A stretch of 46,897 nt of DNA from GN02-872 sp963518665 (GCA_963518665.1 CAUQKR010000005.1:1-46897); one strand, 5' to 3'. Shown: positions 8,498 through 19,177, counted from the stretch's first letter. Program-made: numbers and translations. Notes: generated by a model from the letters alone, not told the origin.

Positions 8498-10189
8498 ATG
8501 GGTGAAAAATTAAATAGATTATGAACTTTAGCTTTATCTTGAGTTTTAGCTGCTTGAGCTGTAAGTGAAGCACAAGCCAACACAAAAGAAAATGTAGATA
8601 GAACTTTGACTTGAGACCAAGCTACACTTTCTATAAAACAAGCTGTAAAAGGACAAACTATTTCAGAATTAAAATGAATTAGAGAAAATGTTTGAGTTTT
8701 GGCTACACAAAATACTTGAAAAGACAAAAGAACAACTATTTCTGGAAAAGTTTTTTGAGAAAATGGTGTAAATTGAGTTATTACTGCTTCTACTGGTAAA
8801 GTAAATAAAGCAAATAGTAAATCAATTATTGCAAAAATAGAAAAAGAAATAAATAAAAAAATAAAAGCTTGAGTTTTTGGATGAGTTGTAAAAACTGATT
8901 ACGATGAATCTAGTATATATTGAAGTTCTAAAAAAGTTAATGGATGAACAGAAAATTGGACTACAACAAAAAAAGTAAATTGAGCAAATGTAAAAATTGC
9001 TTGAGCTGAAGTTAGTTATATTTCAGATGATGCTAGAACAAAAACTACTTTAAATTGAGCAAAAGTTATGTGAGATGTTTCTGGTTATATGGCTGGAGCA
9101 AAAGTTTCTCATTTAACTGAAAATAGACAAAATAAAATCACTCTTTCTGGAAACAAAGTAAAAGCTGGGATGAATGATTCTTACAAAGTTTCTGGAGAAC
9201 TTGAAAGAAAATTTGATAACTCAAATTGGTCAGCTTGAGTTTGAGCTTACCACTGAAAAGTAAATGGTAAAAAAGATAACTGAGTTTTTGCTGGAGTTTC
9301 TTATTCTTTTGGTGGAGAAAAAGGAAAATTCAATGATTTTTCTGCAAAAGATATTGAACACAACTTTGGTTATGATGCTCAATTTTTGAATTCTACTGAA
9401 AAAACAGTAAAAAATTTTGTAGCAGACCCTGTTAATCCTGTAACTCCTGTAGTTCCAAAGCCTCAACCAGAACAACCAGTTCAACCACAACCAGTTCAAC
9501 CAGTTCAGCCCCAACCAGAACAACCAGCTCAACCACAACCAGTTGAAACTGCAAAATGAACTCCATTGATTCAAGATGAACTTCCAGAAGCTGTTGAAAA
9601 AAATACAACTACTACAGAAGTAATTCCTTTTGAAACTGAATACGTTTTAAATAGAAATCTTCCAAATGATGATTCAAATAAAATTTCTGACTGAGTAAAT
9701 GGTTCAAAAACTATAAATACTACAAAATTTGTAAATAAAGCTAATGAAAATGAAGTATTTTTTGAAGATAGAAATGAAAACAAAACTGAAGCAAAAAATG
9801 CAGTTATAGAAGTATGACAAAATGTGCACATGAACTACTTACTTTCAAAATATCCAAATGCAACCAAAGAAACAAATACTACAATCGAAAGAGTAAACCC
9901 TGGAATCGAAGTTACAATAAGAGAAGATGGTGCTTCTAACTTCAGATGAAATAGTCAAACTGATGGTAAGAAAGAAATAACAACAGTAAAAGTTGTAAAT
10001 GATGGAAATACTTTAGAAACTTACAACTTTGAGGAAATCAAATCACAAGGTTATAGATGATGGATAGATGTACCTAGAATCCATATGGATCCAACAAAAA
10101 CTTATCCTTACATTTCTTATGATAGTTTTAGTGAAATAGAAGCATATCATAAAAAAATTAACAATCCACTTCCTGATTTTGAAATCTAA
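8498..10189 (+). CDS. Secreted, glycine-rich surface protein with Pro/Gln-rich linker
   Basis: The 563-residue protein starts with a signal peptide, MGEKLNRLGTLALSGVLAAGAVSEAQA, with a likely cut after AQA. Residues about 50-285 alternate polar and small residues in short beta-strand-like units with many Gly-Ala pairs (VNGGTENGTTTKKVNGANVK, KVMGDVSGYMAGAKVSHL) and end in NGVFAGVSYSFGGEKGKF. Residues about 315-350 are a linker of PQPEQPVQPQPVQPV type. The remaining ~210 residues are polar, rich in Asn, Thr and Glu, with no family I recognise. Most glycines are TGA. It is probably an exported adhesin or cell-surface protein. It lies divergent from the pilin gene and has a strong promoter and terminator. 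GVSYSF resembles the last strand of an outer-membrane barrel, but these phyla are usually considered to lack an outer membrane. Confidence 0.8.
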
Positions 10190-10218
10190 AAAAAGAAACC
10201 ATAAAGGTTTCTTTTTTT
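10188..10218. terminator. Bidirectional terminator
   Basis: A 13-bp stem AAAAAAAGAAACC / GGTTTCTTTTTTT with loop ATAAA, shared by the surface-protein gene and the convergent amidase gene. Confidence 0.85.
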
Positions 10219-12073
10219 AGATTTCTATATTTTCATAAAAATATTTCAAAATCATATGATAAGGCCAATCTCTAGAAGAAAAATAAGTTGCTCAAGTTCC
10301 TGGAAGCCCTACTCAATGTCCTCTTTGCAATCAATCTTTCGAACCTGGATCTTTTTTTGCTTGTAAAAATGGATATTTCTCTGATTCTTTTTCACAAAAA
10401 TTTATAGAATTTTTATTTTTTATACAATAATCATAAAAACTCAAAGTTTCTCCAGAACTTGTACTAAAATACCAAGGTTTTATAATTTTTGAGTTATATT
10501 TTAAAACTATTCATTTTGTTTCTTCGACTATTTCATTTAATTTCGGACTTCTTCTTTCCAAATCATAACCTAAATATTTTTGAAAAATATCTGGATCATC
10601 TGAAGCATCATAATCTTCTCACTTAAATTTTCTATCTTTTTCTATATACCAAAGTGCATAAGTTCTAGCTGAGATTATTATAGTTTTTGCTTTTTCTTTA
10701 TTTTCAGTATTACTTATTTCCCCAAGTCATTTTAAATAATCTTCAAGTTTCAAAATATTGACAACAACAAATTTATCTCATTTTAAGTAAACATAAATTT
10801 TTCATCTAAATTTATTATCTTTATAAATCCCCTCTTTGTGCCAAACTGGAGTTCTATCCCAAGAAGTTATCTCTAAGTAAGGATGCAAAGAATTTTCTAA
10901 AATAAAATTTTCTTGTTCACTTCCATCAACTAATAATTTTCAGTTTTGTTTTTCTATTTTATATTCTTTATTTCCATCAGAAATCGTTATAAAATCAAGA
11001 TTTTCAGGATAAGATAATTTAACTTTTATTTCCTTATCAGTATCAACTAAAACTGGTTTATTTTTTGTTTCAAAATAATTTATAATGTATTTTTTCAATA
11101 AAACTAGTTTATCATTATAAGAAACATCAAGCATTGTTTCTATTTTTAGCATTATTTCAAGTAATTTTTTTTCTCAAATTCTATCAAAAATTGTAAAAAA
11201 TTTTTTACTTTCAAAATCAATTTGTTCAGAAATTTTTTCCCTTCTTTCTGATTGAATATTTTGTCTCAAAACTTGCAATTGTTCATAAAGTTTTTGCCCT
11301 GGACAATCTGTGTGTCAAGCATCTCTATGTCAAATTATTGGATAATAATAATTTGTTTCAAGAGGTTTTCAACAATTGCTACAAGTTCTACTAAAAGGTT
11401 GTTTTTTATATAAATCTATATTATATTTTTCAACCAAATATTTTATAAGATTTTCTAGACTTTTATATTGTGTATCAGAAATTCCAACTTCATTATAATT
11501 TCCCATAAGAGAAATTCAAATTGTTTGTCTATTATTCCAAACTGCATGAGCTCAAACTGCAGTTTCTCATCCTGCTCTTCATTCAAAAATTTCCCCAGAA
11601 GGTCAAATCAAAAAATTATACCCTATATCTCACCGTTGATTTCTAAGTGCATGATATCTATAAATGCTTCTAATTCACTCATAAGCATTTTTGAAACTAG
11701 AGTGAGTATGATGCACAATAATTGCCCTAATTTTTGAAGAATGTTCAATTGGCCAAACAAGCTCTCTTCATTTATAATATTTATCTGTAGATGAAATAGA
11801 GTTTTCTTCTCAAAAATTTGTCATCAAATATTCATTTATTTTTCTTGTTTTTTCTACAGCTGCTTCAGCTTTTTTTATTTGTTCTGGAGTTTTTGGTTTA
11901 GAATTATTTGCTTTTTTTGCCTCAAAAATTTTTTGCCATTCTTGGGAATCTTTAAACAAATATTCATCATTAGCTCCCCACTGTTCCCTAGTTATGATTT
12001 TAGGGCTTTCGTAAGCCATTGTCACAAAAAAATTACAAAAAAACAAAAAAACTATTAAAAAAATTTTTCTCAT
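10217..12073 (-). CDS. Secreted PGRP-type N-acetylmuramoyl-L-alanine amidase fused to a SpoIID domain
   Basis: The 618-residue protein has a signal peptide (MRKIFLIVFLFFCNFFVTMA), then ITREQWGAND, the usual start of a PGRP/amidase_2 domain. Zinc-ligand motifs follow: IIVHHTHSS near residue 120 and GHRDAGHTDCPGQ near residue 250, with ALRNQRGDIGYNFLIGPSG between. After a mixed linker, residues about 350-610 form a SpoIID domain: EDYLKGLGEISN, IIISARTYALWYI, PWYFSTSSGETLSF and a closing GHGVGLPGTGA. The amidase part would cut the stem peptide from muramic acid; SpoIID proteins cleave denuded glycan strands. The fusion could do both successive steps in one enzyme. There is no sporulation context. 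Possible roles are wall turnover or attack on a host or prey wall; both are inference. Confidence 0.9.
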
Positions 12074-12123
12074 TTGAAAAAATATGTTAAAATGTAATAA
12101 AATAAATAAATTATCAAAAAATT

Positions 12124-12987
12124 ATGCAAAAAAACTTAAAAACTTTACTAAAAATTATTATTCTTGCAATAATTATTATTTCTTTATATAGAATATGAAA
12201 TTTTTTTATAAATGCAAATAATAATTCTAAAATAGAAAATACAAATATTTCAAAAGAAAATAATTCAAATTCTCTAAATTATAAAAAATTTTCTAGCAGT
12301 GAAATATCAAAAACTTGAGTTGCAATCACGACAAATTTATGAATAAAATACAAACAAAAAGAAAAACTACCAGAAACAATTTATCAAGAGCTTTTTTCTA
12401 TCGAAGAAGTGAAAAAAAATAAATCTGCTTTAGATAATGCAATTATTGCAAAACATATGCTAGCAATCAAAGAATATGTTTCTCTTTTAAAAACAGATTT
12501 TAAATGAGCAATTACAAACACAAATGATAGAAAAAAAACTTTAGAATGAATTATTTCTCAACTAAAAATCAGACTTACAAATGGAATAAATGCAATTTCA
12601 ACTATAGAAAAACAAAAAAATATTTTTAACAGAGAATTTGAAAGCTTAAATAATCAAATAGAGTCAACAAAAGCAAAAATAAGCTCTGATTATAAAAAAG
12701 TTGACCCAGAAGCTGTAAATGAAGGTATTGAAAGACTTTTGAAACTAAGAGCAGAACAAAATTTTGTAAGAACTTATATAATTTTTTTAAATAATTTTTC
12801 TAGAAATTATGCAAGTTTAAATGAATATAACAAAACTTTATTAAATGCTTTAACAATAAACAAAGATGCAATTGAAAAATGAAGTTATATCGTTATTCCA
12901 TCAAGTTGAAGCAATATTTTAAAAGAATATGGACTTATCTATACAGAAAGTGAGTTTAATTCTATGAAACAAAATGAAGAAAAATAA
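12124..12987 (+). CDS. Membrane-anchored coiled-coil protein of unknown function
   Basis: The 287-residue protein has one N-terminal membrane anchor (residues about 8-30, LLKIIILAIIIISLYRIG) and a mostly helical, charged remainder. Residues about 125-215 are predicted coiled coil (INAISTIEKQKNIFNREFES, RLLKLRAEQNFV), interrupted by short Asn/Ser-rich parts. I recognise no enzymatic motif or named family. The topology suggests a short cytoplasmic tail with the coiled coil outside the membrane. It is divergent from the amidase-SpoIID gene with a 50-bp gap, so the two may share control. An envelope structural or scaffold role is a guess from topology only. Confidence 0.7.
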
Positions 12988-13015
12988 CAGAAAAATTTTT
13001 TCTGTTATTTTTTTT
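12983..13015. terminator. Bidirectional terminator
   Basis: A 13-bp stem AATAACAGAAAAA / TTTTTCTGTTATT followed by a T run, between the convergent genes ending at 12987 and 13014. Confidence 0.75.
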
Positions 13016-14084
13016 AAACAGTTATAAAAGGAGAATAAACAAGTCTATTTTTAGGGTTTTTTATAAAATCTTCTTTCAAAAAATCTAGATTTAATTCACT
13101 TCTAAATCCAGAATTTCACCTCTGAATCATTTTGTAATTTGAAGTTTTTATTTTGTAAAAAATATCATAACGATTGCAAGTTCTAGGACAAATTTCATCA
13201 ACAGCATAAAATCATCTTTTTTCATTTTCTATTGCTGAAGTATCACAAAGTCTTCCTGTAAACACTAAAGCCCAAGGATAATACAAATCTACTCAAAAAT
13301 CCTCAAAACGAGAATTATCAAAAAGCTCTTCTCTTTTTTCCATAAAATCCAAAGTTACTCTAGAAACAGAAAATTTATTTAAAAAATTTCTATAAACATC
13401 TAAACTAACTTCTGCAGAATTATAAAATCTCATCTGCCATTTTACTATTTCTTCACGAAGTTTTAATTTTTCTTGTTCTGATTTATTTTTTATAAGTTCT
13501 CCTGCTGGGTGAGCATTGTAACCATAAGTATCAACAAGTGGAGTTTTCAAAATTTTGTGAATAAGTCTTCAAAAAATTATTTTTAGATTTTTGTATTTTT
13601 TATTTATCAAATTCAAAACTCAAAAATCATTTACCACAACTTCAATCTGGTTTTTTATTTGTAAATCATTTAAATAATCTAAAGTTTCATCAAGTCTTCC
13701 AAGCATTAAATCCCCAACATAAGGTGTAACCAAAGTAAAACTTCTAACACAATGTGGAGGAAAATTTTTATTAAAAATTTGAAACTTTTCGATTGCTTTT
13801 TCTATTTCTTGTTTTGCCGGAGCTAAATATTCACAATTATCACTTCAATAATAAATTCAAGAAATTTTGTTAAAATAGTCTTGCCCAAATTTTCTTTTTA
13901 TTTCACGAATAGAAGCAAAGTTTATTTCATATTGTGGAGAAATATTTTCAGCTAATTCTCCAGGGAAATTTTGCATAAAAAAATTTGCAAGTTCTCTATC
14001 ATTTTTTCATTGAGAAAGCAATTTTCAAGAATTTAATAAATCAAAATATTCTAAATTTGTTCACAAATGTATAAAAAGTTCCAT
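13014..14084 (-). CDS. Peptidase U32-like (UbiU/UbiV-type) protein
   Basis: The 356-residue cytoplasmic protein has segments resembling the U32 family: RSFTLVTPYVGDLMLGRLDE, then IEVVVNDFGVLNLI and LKIIFGRLIHK, matching the V-x-N-D-x-G-x-L ... L-GR pattern. The second half has VDLYYPWALVFTGRLCDTSA and VDEICPRTCNRYD, a cysteine cluster like the Fe-S ligands of UbiU, UbiV and related U32 proteins. Known members take part in oxygen-independent ubiquinone hydroxylation, 23S rRNA or tRNA hydroxylation, or collagen breakdown. No quinone genes are nearby, so an RNA- or cofactor-related Fe-S role is more likely. The family call rests on these motifs alone and could be wrong. Confidence 0.5.
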
Positions 14085-14151
14085 TTTTTTATTTTTCAAT
14101 TTTAAAAATTTTTTTATATTATAAAGATTTTAATATTTTTTTCAAAAGAAA

Positions 14152-14175
14152 AAAAGACTTTTAAAAAAGTCTTTT
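14152..14175 (-). terminator. Terminator downstream of the small-peptide cluster
   Basis: An 11-bp stem AAAAGACTTTT / AAAAGTCTTTT with T run on the minus strand. It ends transcription after the small ORF at 14234. Confidence 0.6.
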
Positions 14176-14233
14176 AAAATTATTTTTTTTAAAATATAAT
14201 TTAAAACAAAAGTTAAAAACTACTTTTAAAAAA

Positions 14234-14413
14234 TTATTTACTTTTTGAGTCATATTCATCACAAAAATAAAATATTACTTCAAAAAATATAACAAGAATC
14301 AAAGCAAAAAACATATAATTCAGAGCTTCAATATTTTGAAAATCTGAAAAAATAAGTTTAGCTTTGTACAATATCATGCTTAAATAAGCTATAAAATCTT
14401 CTTTAATAATCAC
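14234..14413 (-). CDS. Small single-helix membrane peptide C, apparently non-ATG start
   Basis: An open frame of up to 59 residues after a stop, containing one hydrophobic helix (NYMFFALILVIFFEVIFYF) and a charged tail DEYDSKSK. Its leader carries AAAGGAGGTGATT, nearly the full anti-Shine-Dalgarno complement. No ATG sits at normal distance. Candidates are GTG inside the Shine-Dalgarno sequence itself, the second ATT (5 nt after GGAGG), or an ATG 12 codons downstream (14377, 47 residues). The ATT has the best spacing and would give about 57 residues. It contains no TGA codon. It is the last of three similar small ORFs between 14.2 and 14.9 kb. Function unknown; no family recognised. Confidence 0.5.
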   Translation of the reverse strand: MIIKEDFIAYLSMILYKAKLIFSDFQNIEALNYMFFALILVIFFEVIFYFCDEYDSKSK

Positions 14414-14516
14414 CTCCTTTTATTTTGATTAAAAGAATTTTTATATAGTTTGAGAATTTAATTATGTTATTAAACAAATATAAAATAGCATAATTTCTAT
14501 ATTTTTATGATTTTTT

Positions 14517-14636
14517 TTATTCAGCATATCCAGGAACTAAAGCTTCAAATACAAAATCTAAAGCCTTGCCAAGATAATATTCACCAAAAATATAGATCAA
14601 ACTAACTATAACAACAACTAAAAAAATTGTAAACAT
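14517..14636 (-). CDS. Small single-helix membrane peptide B (39 aa)
   Basis: ATG at 14636 follows AAGGAGGG with 3-4 nt spacing, a strong ribosome-binding site in a window where such sites are rare. The peptide is MFTIFLVVVIVSLIYIFGEY followed by YLGKALDFVFEALVPGYAE: one membrane helix and a short amphipathic tail. Its three glycines use GGT, GGC and GGA, not TGA. It lies between peptides A and C with its own leader; a terminator separates it from A. It could be a small membrane regulator or toxin-like peptide, or a subunit of a membrane complex; nothing decides this. Confidence 0.6.
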   Translation of the reverse strand: MFTIFLVVVIVSLIYIFGEYYLGKALDFVFEALVPGYAE

Positions 14637-14661
14637 TTTCCCTCCTTGTATTTCTTAAATT

Positions 14662-14688
14662 AAAAACAAGGAATATTTCCTTGTTTTT
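14662..14688 (-). terminator. Terminator after small peptide A
   Basis: A 12-bp stem AAAAACAAGGAA / TTCCTTGTTTTT with a 3-nt loop, directly downstream of peptide A on the minus strand. Some transcripts must pass it, or peptide B has its own promoter in the 14637-14661 gap, where I see none. Confidence 0.7.
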
Positions 14689-14699
14689 TAAAATTTTTA

Positions 14700-14822
14700 T
14701 TAGTTTGCTCTATAAACTTCAGAATTTGTAGGTAAAAGATCAGGACCTAAAGTGGTCAAAAGCTTAAACATACCAAAAATATAACTAAAAAATGCTGAAA
14801 CAATAATAACAACCTCTAACAT
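14700..14822 (-). CDS. Small single-helix membrane peptide A (40 aa)
   Basis: ATG at 14822 follows GAGAGGAAAATTTT, a fair ribosome-binding site, and a near-consensus promoter. The product is MLEVVIIVSAFFSYIFGMFK plus LLTTLGPDLLPTNSEVYRAN: an N-terminal membrane helix and a short polar tail. It shares the 'YIFG' turn after the helix with peptide B (SYIFGMF versus IYIFGEY) and similar length, so A and B may be paralogues. It has no TGA codon and its glycines are GGT. The strong promoter, ribosome-binding site and immediate terminator suggest an abundant short mRNA. Function unknown. Confidence 0.65.
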   Translation of the reverse strand: MLEVVIIVSAFFSYIFGMFKLLTTLGPDLLPTNSEVYRAN

Positions 14823-14854
14823 AAAATTTTCCTCTCTTTTGATATTGGGGGTTT

Positions 14855-14882
14855 ATTATAAAAAGATTTAATTAAAAGTCAA
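14855..14882 (-). promoter_or_regulatory. Strong promoter of the small-peptide cluster
   Basis: On the minus strand TTGACT (14882-14877), a 16-bp spacer, TATAAT (14860-14855). Transcription would start near 14848, about 25 nt before the start codon of peptide A. Confidence 0.8.
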
Positions 14883-14969
14883 GTTTTTTTGATTAAAAAA
14901 TTTATTATTTGAAATTTAAAAAAAATTTTGTATAATCTAAAAAATTTTTAATAAAACATAAAAATAATT

Positions 14970-16904
14970 ATGCCAGAAAAAATATTTCCAAACAAAGAAT
15001 TTTCAAAAAATGCTTATTTTAAATCTTTTGAAGAATATCAAAAAATTTATGATTACTCTGTAAAAAATTATGAAAAATTTTGGCAAGAACAAGCTCTAGA
15101 AAATCTAACTTTTTTTGAAAATTTTACAGAAGTTTTAGATGAAAAAAATTATCCTTTTGTTAAATGGTTCAAAAATTGAAAATTAAATATAACTTATGAA
15201 ATTTTAGAAAAAAATTTAGAAAAAAATGCAGATAAAATAGCTATTATTTTTGAGTGAGAAAGATGAGACTCTGAAAAAGTTTCTTATAAAACTCTTTTTG
15301 AAAAAGTAAATAAATCTGCAAATTTGTTGAAAAAAATCTGAGTAAGAAAGTGAGATAAAGTTATTTTTTATATGCCTCAAATACTTGAAAGTATATATTT
15401 AATGCTTGCTTGTTTGAGAATTTGAGCTATTCATTCTATAGTTTTTGGTTGATTTTCAGCTGAAAGTTTAAAAGACAGAATCGAAGATTTAAAAGCTGAT
15501 TTTTTGATAACTGCTGATTGAGCTTTTAGAAAAGGAAGACCTTATATTTTAAAAAATATTGCAGACGAAGCAATAAAAAATTCTTCTCACAAAATCAAAA
15601 AAACTTTAGTTGTAAAAAGAAATTTTGAAGAAATTTTTATCTGAGAAAATGATGTGATTTATAATGATGAAATCGAAAAACAAGAAAATTTTTGTGATTT
15701 TGAAAAACTAGATTCTGAAGATATAAGTTTTATTTTATATACTTCTGGAAGTACTTGAAAACCAAAATGAATTATTCACTCAACTGCTTGATTTGCACTT
15801 TGGGCTAAACTTACAACAAAATGGGTTTTTGATTTACAAGAAGAAGATATTTTCTTTTCTACAGCAGATATTTGATGGATAACTTGACACACTTATACAG
15901 TTTATTGACCACTTTTAAATGGTGGTACAACTTTGATTTATGAGTGAAATCCACTTTTTCCAAAAGAAGATAGGATCTGGGAAATTATAGAAAAATACAA
16001 AGTTTCAAAATTTTATACAGCTCCAACTTTAATCAGACTTCTTCACAAAACTTGAGAAAATCTTCCAAAAAATTTTGATTTATCAAGTTTAAAAGTTCTT
16101 TGAAGTGTTGGTGAGCCGATAGATTGAGAGGCTTGGGAATGGTATTTTGATGCAGTTTGAAACAAAAAAGCTTCAATTGTGGATACTTATTGGCAAACAG
16201 AAACTGGAGGACATATTTTAGCTCCACTCCCTTTTGCAACTCCTTTAAAGAAAAAATCTGCAACTTTTCCACTTCCTGGAATTGTTTGAGAAATTGTAAA
16301 CAAAAATTGAGAAAAAATTCCACAAAATGAAAATTGATTTTTAGTGATTTCAAAGCCTTGGCCTTCTATGGCAAGGTGAATTTGGTGAGATGAAGAAAAA
16401 TTTTTAAAAACTTATTTTTCAAAAGTTTCTAGAAATTGAAAATGACTTTATTTTTCTGGAGATGGAGCTTTTTATGATGAAGAAGATTATATTTTTATAA
16501 CTTGAAGAGTTGATGATGTTGTAAATATTTCTTGACATAAAATAGGAATTGCTGAAGTTGAAGATATTATAAATCAAGATGAATTTGTTTCAGAATCAGC
16601 TGTTGTCGGAATTACTGATGAACTAACTTGAGAGGCACTTTTTTGATTTATAGTTTTAAAAAATGAAGAAATTTCAGAAGAAATTTTAACAAAAAATATA
16701 AATAAAGAATTGAGAGAAAAAATCTGAGCAATTGTAAGTATAAAAAATATTTTAATCGTCAAAGAATTACCCAAAACAAGAAGTGGAAAAATAGTAAGAA
16801 GAGTTTTAAGAATTTTAGCAAAATGAGAGGAAATTAGTTGAGATTTAAGTACAATTGAAAACAAAAACAGTATCGAAGAAATAAAAAACAAAATAAAAAA
16901 CTAG
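14970..16904 (+). CDS. acs: Acetyl-CoA synthetase (AMP-forming)
   Basis: The 644-residue protein matches the usual length of Acs. It has the N-terminal ACAS_N-like region (YDYSVKNYEKFWQEQA), the ATP-binding loop YTSGSTGKPKG near residue 257 (two glycines as TGA), IVDTYWQTETGGH, YFSGDGAF, ITGRVDDVVNISGHKIG, and the acetylatable-lysine region LPKTRSGKIVRR near residue 600. It makes acetyl-CoA from acetate, ATP and CoA in the cytoplasm, via acetyl-AMP. A close acyl-CoA synthetase using propionate is possible, but the motifs favour Acs. In organisms of this type with sparse metabolism, it could salvage host or prey acetate or work in reverse for ATP; that is inference. The start is the first ATG, with no ribosome-binding site. 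Confidence 0.93.
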
Positions 16905-16926
16905 AAAAATTTTTCTAGTTTTTTAT
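16897..16926. terminator. Bidirectional terminator
   Basis: A 12-bp stem AAAACTAGAAAA / TTTTCTAGTTTT followed by T runs, between the convergent acs and rnr genes. Confidence 0.8.
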
Positions 16927-16927
16927 T

Positions 16928-19063
16928 TTATAAAAGTTCAAAATTTAATCTCAAAAGTTCTTGATCAACTTCAAAAAGTCTAACTTTTACATTTTGTCCA
17001 AGCATAAATTTTTTTCAGTGAAAATTATGAGCTTGCAAAGATTCATCAAAAATACTATTTTTTAATTCTACAAATCATTCAGCTGTATCAGGCAAAGCAA
17101 CAAAAAATCATTTTGAAATAACTCCAGAAATCACTGCATCAAACTCTTGTCAAACTTTATTTTTATAAAATTTTGTTATAAAATAATCTCTTACTTTATA
17201 TTCTAGCTTTTCTGCTATTCTTTCCCTTTCACTTGAGTCTTTTGCAACTTTTGGCAAAATATTTAAATAATGATTTTTTCTTTTTGAATTAAATTTTAGA
17301 TTTAAAATTTCTTTTATAATTCTATGAATTTGCAAATCTGGATATCTTCTAATTGGTGAAGTAAAGTGACTATAAAAATCAAGTCCAAGTCAAAAATGTC
17401 ATAAATTTTCACTTGAATAAATTGCTTGAGAAAGTGTTCTTAAAGTCATTCTTTCTAAAAAAACTTTTTTTGAATGTTCTAAAGTTTCAAATTTTTTTAA
17501 AAGTTCTGCAAACTCAGAAGTTGTGTTTTTTTGAAATTTAAAATCAACTCAAAAAAGATGAAGTTTATCTTGAAGTTCTGCAATATCAATAAAATCAGGA
17601 GTTTCATGAATTCTATACAGAAATGGAACTTTACTAAATTCTTTTGCTACAGATTCATTTGCGGAAACCATAAAAACCTCAATAAGCTGATTAGAATTAT
17701 ATTTTGGATATTCTTTTATTCAATCAACATTTCCCTTTTCATCAAAAGAAATATAAGTTTCTGGAAACTCAAAATTCAAAATTCAAACTCTTTCTCTATG
17801 AGATAAAATATTTTTTTTCAAACTATCTCCTAAAAATACCTTTTTCACAAGTTTTTCTGTTACTATTCAACCAAAAGAAAGTTCATCTCAGGCTTTTATT
17901 TTTCCAGCAATAATCTCATCAACTTCCCTATAAGTCAACCTAAAATCACTTTTTATCACAGATTCATAAACTTCAGATTTTACTGTATGTCAAGTTTTAG
18001 CTCAAATATGCATTTCACAGGTAAGTGTAAGTTTTTCAGTATGAGGATTTAAACTACACAAATTATTTGATAATTTTTCTGGTAGCATAGGAATAACTCT
18101 GTCTGCCAAATAAATCGAAGTTGCTCTTGCTAAAGCCTCTTTATCAAGAAAAGAATCTTCTTTTACATAATTTGAAACATCTGCAATTGAAACATATAAA
18201 ATAAAGTCTCAATTTTCTTTTTGTTCCAAACTTATAGCATCATCCAAATCTTTTGCATCTTCTCCATCAATCGTAAAAGTAAAAATTTCTCTCAAATCTT
18301 TTCTATTTTGAAAATCTTTCTTTGAAATTTTTTCAGAAAATTTTTCTAACTCTTTAGCTATTTCCTCAGAAAATTTTATTCTAGCTCCAGCTTCTAGAGC
18401 TAAAGCCAAAACATCTTTTTCCCTTTTATCTAAATCTTTTCAAATAATTTCTCTCACAACTCACTCAGGATTTTTTCAAGTTTCTTTTGTTATTTCAACT
18501 CAAACAAAATCTCAATTTTTTGCTCAAAAACTATTTGTCATTGCAACAAAAATATCACTTCAAATTGTTTTATCTCTTGGGATAACAAATCAAAAATTTC
18601 ATTTTGCTTTTAAAAAAGTTCAAAGAACAAGTCCCTTTCTCCTCTCTAAAATTTTTACAATTTCAGCTTCTTTTTTTCAATTAAAATCTTTCAAAATAGC
18701 TTCTACTTTATCTCAATCCCTTGCTGTTAATTTATTTTTATCATGTACAAAATATCATTTTTCAAGTCACTCTACATCAACAAAACCAAAAAATTTATCT
18801 CTAGCTTTTGAGTAAATTCAAACAATTGTTTCAGAATTTTTTGAAAAATTATTTTCTTTTGATTCAAGAATTTTTATTATTTTTGCTTCTTTATTTTTTC
18901 ATGCATTTTTAGGTAAAATTTCTGCTTCAACTAAATCTCAGTTTTTTGCTTCAAAGGTATTTTTTTCTGAAATGTAAAAATCTCCAGAAAATTTTTTCTT
19001 ATTTGTAGGAACAACAAAACCATATTTTCTTGAACTTTCAAAAATTCAAATTACTGTATTCAT
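16928..19063 (-). CDS. rnr: Ribonuclease R (3'-5' exoribonuclease)
   Basis: The 711-residue protein has two N-terminal OB/cold-shock domains (IFESSRKYGFVVPTNKK and KLTARDGDKVEAILK regions), a central RNB catalytic domain and a C-terminal S1 domain (GQEFDAVISGVISKGFFVAL). The active-site acidic cluster is FTIDGEDAKDLDDAISLE near residue 270. Further family motifs are DVSNYVKEDSFLDKEALARA, VIPMLPEKLSNNLCSL and HFTSPIRRYPDL-type residues near the S1 boundary. RNase R degrades structured RNA processively and works with tmRNA-SmpB on non-stop mRNAs. The tmRNA gene lies immediately upstream (115 bp away, divergent), which fits that partnership. Many glycines are TGA. Length and motifs leave little doubt. 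Confidence 0.93.
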
Positions 19064-19177
19064 ATTTATTTTATTATAAAATTTTTTTTAATTATAACAT
19101 CTTTTTTCAAAAAAGCTATTTTATTTTTTATTTACTTGATTTTTATAAAAAAAAAATTATAATTCAAACATATTTTT

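Noticed and set aside
9230..9574. A 114-residue minus-strand ORF with many W, L and N residues (NWLNWLWLNWLFW)
   Set aside because: It is the antisense shadow of the Pro/Gln-rich linker of the plus-strand surface protein, which has a signal peptide and full frame.
17531..17913. Two overlapping plus-strand ORFs inside rnr
   Set aside because: Antisense of the RNase R catalytic domain; composition is that of a reverse complement of AT-rich coding sequence.
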